The notes beneath the pieces were generated by a model. That model worked only from the letters and a program-made list of their open reading frames with translations, made no database searches and had not been told where the DNA came from. The translations under genes were made by a program, and so were the position numbers. This document shows, one piece after another, positions 47,621 through 57,599 of a stretch of 64,000 nucleotides of DNA; position 1 is the stretch's first letter, and every line of letters starts with the position of its first letter. The DNA lies in contig NC_065538.1 of NCBI RefSeq assembly GCF_932294415.1, positions 50,220,343 to 50,284,342 of the forward strand, in the 5' to 3' direction. This DNA is from Quercus robur (taxonomy: Eukaryota; Streptophyta; Magnoliopsida; Fagales; Fagaceae).

Positions 47621-48741
47621 TTGACGTATGGCTCGGGCCCAACCCACGCACACGACACACATCACGCAAACGTGGGGCGGGGTGCAACTCTAGAGAGCTG
47701 CATAGGATTTGTATGTCCAAAGTCCTACCTTTGTTGCTCCGGAAATGAGCAACGACATGTTCATTATCCCAGAACCTGTTTTGCCACTTGCAAGAAAATG
47801 GCGAGTGACTTACTATCCTAGAATCACTTAAAAAGAAAAAGAAAAACAAACAAGGACGCTCTTCAAGCTAACCCAACAAACAATAAAAGGATACAGTCTC
47901 TGTGGTGTCCATTCGGGGCTCTTGCCTCAAACTTCTCTGAGTAACTCGTTCCTCTTGTCTTCTTCACTTCTTTCTCTACCTTTTTTGGTGAGGCTTTTGC
48001 CTCAGGTTGACCTTGGTCTCTTTCTCTTTCTCTATCTCTATCTTTTTTACCATGCTTGCATGTTCAATTTCTGGTAGATATGTGTACAAGTAATCTTGAT
48101 TGTTGGATCCACTAGGGTTGGTGAAAACTCACTGAGGAATAGGTATGTATGGGGAGGCATCTTCTACCTCTTTCATGACTTACTTGGGGATGAGAAACTC
48201 ACTGAGGAGTAGTAGAAATGGATTCACTAAGGAGTAGTGTAACTTTGGTAGGTGTGTGATCCACTGGGGAAGAATCTTTTGCTTCCTTTGTGGTATGCTG
48301 AGGACTTTGAGGAAGAATCTTTTGCTTCTTCATTAGGGATACTTTAGGTGTACTTGATCCACTAGGGAAGAATCTTCTGCCTCCACACTTGGGATTGTTT
48401 AAATATGCTTGGGTCCATCGGGGAAGAATCTTCTGCCTCCTCCATGGGGATGATGTTCTAGATATGCTTGATCCACTAGGAAAAAATCTTCTGCTTCCTT
48501 ACTGGGGATAGTGTTCTTGAGTTTATGTGATTTATTGGAAATGGTTTTGGGATGTACATGCTTTATTGGGGGAAGAGTCCTTTGCTTCCTTTATTGCTCA
48601 CTGGGGTGTCCTTGGTGACTTTGTGCCTAATTGGGGCAATCTTGAGTTTATTTTTTATTTTTTATTTTTTATACTGTTCATGACTAAACTACACATAGTA
48701 TAGTGGGGAGGCCTAAGCTACACATAGTTTAGTCATCAGGA
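47621..48741. other. Repetitive noncoding stretch within the fossil element
   Basis: From 48110 to 48600 a short phrase recurs with variation at about 60-base spacing: ccactagggaagaatcttct with gcctcc or gcttcc. I counted about six copies. It looks like an internal tandem repeat of the element rather than a gene. Confidence 0.55.
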
Positions 48742-48951
48742 GTGTTCCCGTCTCTTCATTTTTCCCAACGGTTACCAACTGTTTCTTTTTCTTCTCCATT
48801 CTCTTCATCTCCCTCATCTCTTCTCATTATTCATAACTCTTCAACTTCCCCTTTTTTCTTTGCAAAAACTTCCCCCTTCTCTCTTTTCCTCACATCATCT
48901 GATTCTCTCCCATTCTCTCATTTTCTCTCTAGACTTTCTTCATCTCCTTCA

Positions 48952-51170
48952 ATGGCACCCAAGGCCAAGAAGACTTCCTATGTCCTTTCCTCCAATGCAT
49001 TTCTCCTCACCCGCTGGAATGGAGCAGTGAGATTGACGGAGTCTCCGTCATTGACACACCGGCCAAAGAATCACATCCCCATGGCTGAATTTGTAAGCTT
49101 TTCAAACTTTTCTCATTTTCAAGTTTCTTTTTTATCTTCTTTTTTGATGTGTTTTTGGGCCATGTAAATGCTTGAGTTTTGTTGTGGGATGGGTTTAGAT
49201 GAAAACTTGACACATTAGGAGGGGTAGGAACATGTTTAGGATTGATTTTGGATGATATATGCTTGAAAATGTTGAAGGACACTTTCTGTCTATACTTTTG
49301 CGTGCGTGGGCTCAAGCTTGCGTATGTAGCTTGGTCTTATTTGTACGCAGCTTTATTCTTGTGTACACAAGTTTGTTCTTGAGGCTCTACATACATGGGT
49401 TCTGGCCTGCATGCATTAGGTCTTGTCTATGTACATGGGCCTTGACCTGCATACGTGAGACATTTGACAGAGGCCTTACTCTGCCCATTTTCACTTCTTT
49501 TTCCACTGTTTTACTTCTATATGTAATCCTAACACCTCTTTTTGTCATTTTTGAATCTAAACATCACTGGATCCTTTTTTTTTTTAATCTTTATTCTTGC
49601 ATCGAAAACATCATATTTTATCATTTTCACATGAATCAAGAATCTAATGTTATCTTCTTCTTTTGCAGTCCTCATCCCCTTGTGTTGGTAAAGGAAGCAC
49701 AAATAAGGTGGTGAAGTGGTACAATCTCCTTGTTTCTGAAACCAGGGCTTACATCCAGGAAGCGAGCTTCGAGCCTACCCTTAGCCTTCTGCCGGAAAAG
49801 TCTGCAAGTGCTACTTTGGTGCAATGCCTCATCAAAAGGTGGTGGGATACTACTCATACCTTTCATAATGCTGAGCAGGAGATGATGGTGACTCCCTATG
49901 ACTTCCACCGCATGACCGGATTTAGCTTCGAAGGGGCCATCATTAATTTAGATGGCGTGTCAGGCTTCCAGCTGGGTCTTGACATGTTAGGGAGAAAGTA
50001 CCCCACCGAGACCATCTGTTACTTTGACTTGGTGTCGGATTTCATGCTTCTCCCATAAAGGACTACGGACGAGTGTGTTCGGATGGCTAGGGCTTTTCTT
50101 CTACATTTTTTGGGAGCTTATCTCTTCACTAATGGTGGGTAAACGGTATCCTTAAGGTGGTTGACCCTCTTTAAAGACTTTGCAGATGCACGAAGGGCCA
50201 ATTTGGGTGCAGGCATGTCTTGCCTATCTTTACTTTATCCTCAACACTCTTAGCCTGGGCACCTTAAGGCAGCTTGTGGGGCCTTGGAAACTCCTTGAGA
50301 TTAGTTCTCGTTCCATCTCTTGTATTATCATTTGTAGCTTGTAGTCTTGCAAACTGTATTATCTTGCAAACTATCATCTTGCAAACTGTACCATTTTGCA
50401 AACTATACCATCTTGTATCTATCCTGCAGCTTGTGCTTCCTTTTGTAGTGGTGAATTGTTAGGTACGACCTCATAACTCCAGGCACCAATCTAAATTTGA
50501 GGGAATTCCCTCGAGTGAGGGCCCACCTTGTTGGGTTAACTTTGGATGACGTAAGTTTAAGAGTTCCAATTTTCCTACTTCTTCATGCGTTTCCCTTAGG
50601 ATACTCCTCTTCTAACCTTGTATCATTATAGTTCAATTAGACTCCATAGGCCGGTCAGCCCCTTCCTGCTTCTCTAGATTTGGAAGCTACTACCATCATT
50701 GCTTCGGAGATTACCTAGCCTTTCGAAGGAGCGGGCTTTAGGGCACTCTACTTGGTGGAGAGGGTGCGGTGTCAACTAGTGAGTGGAGATGTCCCACAGA
50801 TTCCGATGGATTCTCTGGAGTTCATGCTTGCCCCACACTCCATGACTGATGCTGAGTACAACTCGTTAAGGAGTAGCATTCCCTACGCAGAGTGGCTCCT
50901 TGATGGATTGGACTATGAGGAATTCAGCATCACCCGCCTTATACCTTCCCTTACTGTTCAGGTATATGCTCAATCTCTTCTTCTTCTTTTCCTTGTCCTT
51001 TACCTTGTTTGTCATGGCTTCCAATGGTGGAAAACTTGTAGTAGGAGGAGCTTGCTACTAGTGAGCCAACTGATCCTCCACATCTTCCTTGGATGGTCTA
51101 TGCTTAGGGCTTTAATGGCTTTGCTCGAGAGCATGCCGTGCCCCATAATCCCAATGTTATAGGCTACCAT
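48952..51170 (+). pseudogene. Plant mobile domain (PMD)-like sequence, broken
   Basis: It starts MAPKAKKTSYVLSS, with a splice-donor-like GTAAGC after MAEF (49093), and resumes after AG at 49669. The second part has KWYNLLVSETRAYIQEASFE, ATLVQCLIKRWWDTTHTFHN, MMVTPYDFHRMTGFSFEGAI and DMLGRKYPTETICYFDLVSD. A later part reads YAEWLLDGLDYEEFSITRLI. This is the plant mobile domain family (MAIN/PMD type), found both in host genes and in Mutator- and gypsy-type transposons. The retroelement context favours a transposon origin. It carries several breaks and is not a working gene. Confidence 0.65.
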
Positions 51171-51237
51171 TTTCCTCTAAACACCCAAGCGGTGAGTTTC
51201 TTCTTTCCCTTTGTTCTTTTTCCTTCTTGTTGTCTTT

Positions 51238-51238
<1 letters not shown>

Positions 51239-51277
<39 letters not shown>
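51239..51277 (+). repeat. Poly-T tract
   Basis: About 38 T in a row within the fossil element, just before a further coding-like stretch with an acidic Asp/Glu run (51430-51470). Confidence 0.9.
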
Positions 51278-52042
51278 CGATCACTAACCCTTCTTTCTTC
51301 GAACTGCAATCCACCATCCAAGAGCATGAGGAGTTGGTATGGTTGGCTAGGAATCTCAAACTAGAGATGACCAACTATTCAAGGAGCTTGTACGGCCTTG
51401 GAAGGGCGTCCTACCCAAGCAGTGGTGGTGATGATGATGATGATGAATATGGAGATGAGGAGGATTCGGAGGCGACTCTTAGCTACCAACCAAGGAAGAG
51501 GCGACAATTACTTGCAATCAAGACACATAGGCATACAACAAACATATTTCTTTCTTTTATTGCTTTTATTTATTTATTTATTTTTCTTTTAGCAGACATT
51601 TGAATTCAGTTTGAGGCAAAGGGTTGTACTTAAAGAACATCTTTTTACATTTATGCTTGTAATTGGGACTAGAACTTAATGTACAAGATATATGGTTAAT
51701 TGTATGTTTCCATACAATATTACTTCTTTGATGCTTGAAATCTTGTGCTTGAAATATGCCTTGAATGATCCTTTAGGTTATAGGAACCCTAGGGATGCCT
51801 TGGAGTGGAAAAACCATGCTTAAAACAGGGGAGAATGAGTTTATGCCAAGCTCTGTGCGTACGTGGGGATGGGCCTGCATACGCAACTTTGACTTTGCGT
51901 GCACAGGGTTGACCTTGTGTTCGTGGGCTGCAAATTAAAGGAAACCCTAGCCACCCTAATTAAGTATAAAAGTAACCGTTTAGATCCCAAAACCCTTACC
52001 AACGTATTTTCAACTCAAGGAGCACTTTTCTAAGGTCCCTCA

Positions 52043-52930
52043 ATGGCAAAAAACTTTCCACTTGATGTCTTGGCTTGGATTAGGACGCTTGGTCTTGATT
52101 TCAAGGACTCCATCGCCCCCTATGGTCTTTCTTGTGTCTTTCCATACCATCAAATAAAGGTGGATAAGCCTTTTCTTCGTGCTACTGCCAACTATTAGGT
52201 CCCTACTTGGCATGTTTTCCGCTTTAATGGAGTAGAACTATGCCCCACTATCGAAGAATTTGGTGCCATCATAGGTGACCTGGAGATTGACAATCTCGTC
52301 TTCCCTACCATAGGTGGGGATCTCCCCTCTTTGCTGTAAGCTGTGTTGGGCGTCCCTCTTGCTACGGCAAATAGGTAGTGTGTCTTTGGCAAACTCAACC
52401 TCAGCTTGGTTTTTGCACACTTTTCTGACTTGGTTATTCCCATAGATGAGAGGCTACGATCATACTTTCTTCGTGCCTTTATCTTATGTGCTCTTGCAAG
52501 GTACTTCTTGGTCCAAAGGTCATATTGTGTAGAACTTCGGATGTGCATGGTGGTTTATGAGCTAAAGAGAGGTAACCTGGTGGGCTTGATCTTGGTGGAA
52601 ACCCTTAATGGTTTGGATGCCTTTCATAGGAAGGAAGCAAGCTTCTTTGTAGGAAGTCCTTTTCTTCTTTAGGTATAATCCCTAACTTTTGCCTAGGTTC
52701 TCAACCTAGCGAGATTCCTCTAATTTTGTATGGATTGCCTTTCGGTTTTCAACCTATCGAGGTACCTTATATCGTCTTTCATTATTATTTATATATATTT
52801 TTTCACTCATGCTCTCTCTTCCTCTTTTTTTGCCTCTCTCTCTCTCTCTCCCTTTTTTTTTTTCCCAAATATGACTACAAGAGAGGCTTCGGTTGCTTCA
52901 ACCTCCTACCGTACCCCCCAGCACTTATCT
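52043..52930 (+). pseudogene. DUF7745-like sequence, broken
   Basis: Begins MAKNFPLDVLAWIRTLGLDF and has FRFNGVELCPTIEEFGAIIG, FGKLNLSLVFAHFSDLVIPI and ELKRGNLVGLILVETLNGLD. The CPTIEEF motif and layout match the plant DUF7745 type, which occurs in proteins tied to retrotransposons. It shares its setting with the plant-mobile-domain piece upstream. Broken in a few places. Function unknown. Confidence 0.6.
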
Positions 52931-53070
52931 CCTTAGGCATTTTATGAAAGTTTTTATGAGAAATTTAAAAAACTGACAAAAAGTTTGTTAGTTTTTTTAA
53001 TTTCCCATAAAAACTTTCCTAAAATTGATGGTTAATGTGTACCCTAAGGGCATACATTAACCGGACCCAT
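52931..53070. mobile_element. Foldback MITE
   Basis: Arms 52946-52980 and 52984-53018 are inverted repeats of about 35 bases around a 3-base loop (left arm gaaagtttttatgagaaatt, right arm ending cccataaaaactttc). A second hairpin follows (ggttaatgt ... acattaacc, 53029-53061). The left outer end appears shortened. No coding capacity; it lies at the right edge of the DUF7745-like stretch. Confidence 0.7.
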
Positions 53071-53404
53071 ATTATTTTATAGTATACTGTTTTGTTGGGT
53101 GGTTGGGATGGATTGTAAACATGAATGAATAAAAATAAAGAAATAGATAATATTTAATTGGAATAATAGTGATAGAGTATTGAGGTTGATGTATATCTAT
53201 ATAAAACATAGATAGCTAAACTAGAAAAAATGAAGTTTTTTGAGTTAGTTTAGCTAAATATTTGAGGAGGTTGATGTGAATACTCTTAAGTATGACATTT
53301 CTTTACCTTGAATAATATTTTTTCCATATTTCTTTGGTACCAATACAACACAAACCTCCTTACTTATACTATTTAAACACCTAAAAATGTTTTATTAATG
53401 CTAA
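53071..53404. other. AT-rich spacer, no gene seen
   Basis: No coding, RNA or repeat signal recognised. Confidence 0.5.
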
Positions 53405-53500
53405 AAGTTTTGTAACTTAACTAAAACCTCCTAATATTTCTAATGAAGACGTCTAAGATTCAAACCCTCTCCCACATTGTAACTATTAAATTATAGGAAA
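53405..53500 (+). mobile_element. Possible SINE remnant
   Basis: taacttaactaaaacctcc resembles a decayed A box, and gattcaaaccctctcccac (53457 onward) has a good B box. There is no clear tail. Weak call. Confidence 0.35.
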
Positions 53501-53747
53501 AAAAATTTATAAAAAATTTCTTCAATGTTACCTTTAGGATATATATATATATATATATTTTTTTGACATAGAATAGGTGCTATTTAGCCCTCAATTTGGC
53601 TTGCAAATTGTAAAAATGAAAAATTCTGTATATTCTTAATACAATGTTGTTCAGTTTATATTTCATAGTACAATTAATTGTGATTTTAAATGCCCTAGAT
53701 CCAAGGTGTAATCAAAATTTAGTCATGCACTAATTGAACTGCCTTGC

Positions 53748-55058
53748 CAGTGGTGGCTCTAGGAATTGTTTTCAGGGTGGTCATTAAGAAACTTAAAATT
53801 TTAATAAAAATAAAACTTGAATATATTGACATAAAAAAAAAAAATCTCAAATACATAAAATTTTAAAAATTCATTCTACGAGTTTTTCATATTTGAAATT
53901 TTTGTATGATAGCTTCATTATTTATACTATTAGTTACATCTTTTTCAATACACACCACCAAGTAATCATTAAACTACTGATCTCCCATTCAATTATTAGT
54001 ATTGTGCCTAAATAAGTAACAATTTAAACAAAAATGTATCATCCTTTTTTATGATCCAATCAATATTTTGTATTCTTTAAACTAATCAGGATTAAATCAA
54101 TGCAATGCTCCACTAATTTCTTTTTTTAGGGAAATCATGGTAAAGAGGTTGACAAGAACATCTTTGTATATATGCTCTTTTTATTTTCTCTTTATCATTA
54201 GGATGAAAAGATGAGACATATTTTTATAGCCTAGGATTTGAAAGAAGATTATTCAAGTGAATATGAATTTGCTTAGAAGATAAATTTTACAATAAAAGTT
54301 ATTTCCTTATAAGAATTTTGTCAATAGTGCTAACAAAAGAATAAAGGGTAAACTATAAGTTCATTCAAAATATTCAACTTAGGCATTAACCCGTTACATT
54401 AATCATGTTCAATAAAATATTGAAACATTATATTAGTTTAGTGAATATGGTACAAGATGTATTACATAAATCTAATAAATTCGGCTAAAGACTAAAGTAA
54501 GCACTAACCAACTAGCTATTGGAAAATATGCATTATTATATAAAAAATAGCATTAAAATAGATATTTTGAAAAAAAATAAAATAAAATATCACAATTAAA
54601 CATTTGATTTGGGCTTTTAGGCTAATTTATTTGTTTTGCACAAATTTTTAGAAATGCTATGTTTACAAAATTTTCACAACAAATACTAGTTGGCAATTGT
54701 TATTGGTTCTAATTTACATATCATTAAAATTGTTTTTTTCTTCACCGGTAACAACCTACCCCCTAAGATTTGTAGTGAAAATATTGTGAATATAGCATTT
54801 TTCACAATTTTTTGGTTCAATTTTAACAGACCAAAATTTTGGAGCGGTCAAATTTTATTTTTAATGGGCTTATATTTTTATTTAAGATATTCAAGTTTCT
54901 TTTAGGGTGGTAAAGTTTTTTTTTTTATTTATTTTTTTTTAGGGTTGTCAACAACCCATATTAATTTAAAAATGATTTTTCTAAGATATAAAAATTATTA
55001 TTTTCAAAGTTCAGGGTGGTCCTATGACCACCCTAAATCATACATAACGCCGCCCCTG
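53748..55058. mobile_element. Non-autonomous hAT element (1.3 kb) downstream of GLP-C
   Basis: The ends cagtggtggctctaggaatt and caggggcggcgttatgtatg (other strand) share CAGKGGYGGC, followed on both sides by AGGGTGGTCAT. Flanks tgccttgc (53740-53747) and tgtcttgc (55059-55066) match 7 of 8. The matching site beside GLP-B (attgtcttgcaaatgacac, 30843-30861) is unbroken, a true empty site. No transposase. It was inserted after the B/C duplication. Confidence 0.88.
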
Positions 55059-55227
55059 TGTCTTGCAAATGATACAATGACACATAAAAGGCATCATAAG
55101 AAACCATTTTATTTGATAATAATTATTTCATGACATTACAAAAAGAAAAACTAAGCAACTTTATTTAAACTTTATAGTGGTTCACCATCACTATTTCATA
55201 GATTTTTCCATAGATTTTTTTAGAATT

Positions 55228-56091
55228 CTAGTTTGGTGCGAATGCTTTTTAAAGATATTCAACTACATTCTTGTCTAGCTGGAAGGCCTTGATGAGAACA
55301 TCAAGATTGATGGGAGGGAAAGATCCAAAGACTGCATTTGCTAGGGTGATCAATCCAGGATTTTGGCTACTGAAACTAGAAAAGGTAAGAGCATCAATCT
55401 TCCCTATGTTGAAATGGAAGTAAATGAGACCAATTGGGAATACAAAGACATCTCCCTTATTTAAAACTTTGGTGAAAAGTTTGTTTGGGTCGAATGTAAC
55501 AAATCCAACTAAGAGAGTACCCTCAATGAATATCAAAAGCTTAGTGCCGCGAGGGTGAGTGTGAGGAGGATTCAGGCCATATGGTGCAAAGTCGAGCCAA
55601 AGATACGCCTAGAGTGTTGAGACCTGGAAATTTATCAACATTCAAAAGAATGACATTTGATCCAACTTTGTTTCTAGTGTTTCTAGGAATATTAAGTCCA
55701 GAGAAGAAAAAATCATTCACTGAGACAATTGCAGGGTCCTTGCAAATTTTTCCATTCACAGATACTATGCAGATACTATGCAAAGAAAGAAAAGTTAGGT
55801 ATTGTCACGAATAAGACATTTATGTAACAATGTACAGTAACATGTCATGTAAGGGGAAAAAAACCGTCAGGGATAATTTTTTTTAATGTAATAACTTATA
55901 ATAAATTCAAAAGAACTTGATTGATAATACTACTAATGCTAATAATAATGAGAGTGTGATCTATACATACCACCAGATTTGATGTCATTAATTGCGACAG
56001 AGAAGTCTTGCAAAGGACTAGGGTCAAAGGCAGAAATAAAGAAGGATGCGAAGGCCAAAATGGCCACAGTCGTAAGGAAAGAAACACCTTT
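55228..56091 (-). pseudogene. Germin-like protein C, pseudogene
   Basis: Exon 1 remnant is 56091-55971 and exon 2 is 55764-55228, with the intron in the same place as in GLP-A and GLP-B. It is dead for several visible reasons. The start codon and everything upstream are removed by a copia insertion at 56092. Five bases are missing near 55590 compared with GLP-B, shifting the frame. A TAA stop precedes the C-terminal lysine-rich tail. The germin-box Glu ligand is Lys ([10 protein letters not shown]), which should spoil the metal site. Otherwise it keeps [20 protein letters not shown] and [17 protein letters not shown], where the box-2 His has moved. It is closer to GLP-B than to GLP-A. Confidence 0.92.
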
Positions 56092-57066
56092 TGATAGGCC
56101 AAAAATGTATTGACCTCTTTGGCAAATTAATTAATTAATTATCAAAGTTAATAAATTAAGTCAATTTAACATGCAATAGCGTGGCAACACAAACAAATTA
56201 CCAAATTAAATAAATACAACGGAAAATAAATTTAGCATATGTGATTTGTTTCCGAATGGGGAAAACCACCGAGACAAAACCCCACCGGGTGAATTTAAGG
56301 TCACCACTCCTGAGAATCTACTATTATTAATCACAAGTGGTTACAAGTAAAAGGAATCCCAATACCTAATACCAACTTACAGTTGAACTCTTACCCCAAT
56401 ACCTAATAGGACTCCTATTATAGCGGCAATCTCTCTATTCAATGCACGAATCCTAATACGTGACTAACTAATGATACACGGATCCCAGTATGTGACTAAT
56501 ACACCAACTTAAGGAAGATGTTGGCTGCAAAGTTCTTTAGTTTATCAACATTGAAGATCAGGAAGCTCCTTGGTCACAAAACTCTTGGCGTAAAGACACA
56601 GTTGTTTCTACAGAGAATATGATGAACTAGAGCAAATTCCGTCTCTGGTCACAATATGCATGGATTATTCTTTTGTAACACCTTGCATCATCTTGTGACG
56701 GCACTTAAAATAATTCTTATATATGTTTAGGGTTGTGAGAAAAGAAACCCTACACAAATACTCAAGGATACGCGTGTAATCAAATCTGGAAAACCTGATT
56801 TCATATTTCTCGATAGATACAGCTTGTGTCGAGCTTATGTCGAGCTTCAGCAATAATTCTCGATAGAAAGGATTCTGCCGAGACTTTTGTTGAGCTTTAA
56901 TGAGCAGCACATTCTTCACTTGTTTCTTGGTCAGATTTGCATGGCTTCAATACTAAACTTGAACACTTGTTTCTTGAAGTATTAAATCCATCCTCGATCT
57001 ACCTAATTACAAGTAAAGTGCATTTTGTCAAAGAATTAGCCAATTACATAAAATATGTCCCTAACA
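56092..57066 (-). repeat. Copia 3' LTR (975 bp)
   Basis: On the minus strand it begins TGTTAGGGACATATTTTATG (from 57066) and ends GGCCTATCA (56092). Just upstream is a purine-rich tract, gccaaagggtgagat, fitting a polypurine primer. It contains tcgatag/gtcgagc motifs repeated at 56809-56890. Position 56092 is where exon 1 of GLP-C stops matching GLP-B. Confidence 0.85.
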
Positions 57067-57599
57067 ATCTCACCCTTTGGCAATTTGTGACAAAACCACA
57101 ACAAACAAATGAATCATGAGAAAAGTCTTAAATCACTAAACTCATAACCACTTGTTGAATTACAAAATAAATCTAACCCCAACACAAACTCTTGAAAAAA
57201 TTTGCAAGAAGAGAGTTCATAGCATGGTAGACTTTCATAACCCGTCTTTCTAAAACACTTAAACAAAACTTATCAAGGCATCTTGTGTGAAACAAAAAAT
57301 AAGGATTGCATATATAAAGAAACATGTGTATAAAGAGAGAAAAGAAACAACACATGTAAAGATAGGTGAAGAAACATACATCGTCATCTTATATATGAGA
57401 AAAGATAAGTACAATGTATGTTAATAAATGGTCACAAGACCAGTATACATGAGGCTAATGTAAAAAAGAAAGAAAAGAAAAGTAAATAAGAACCTCACTA
57501 CATCCCTCAAGATCTATAAACACTCCCCCTAACAAAAATTTCCTATACTAACTCTTCCCTAAAGTACAAGGCTACTCTCAAAATTACTTCCCCTTTTTG

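Noticed and set aside
48110-48600. CRISPR-like array from the regularly spaced phrase
   Set aside because: The repeats diverge, spacers are related to each other, and this is a plant nuclear context; a decayed tandem repeat explains it.
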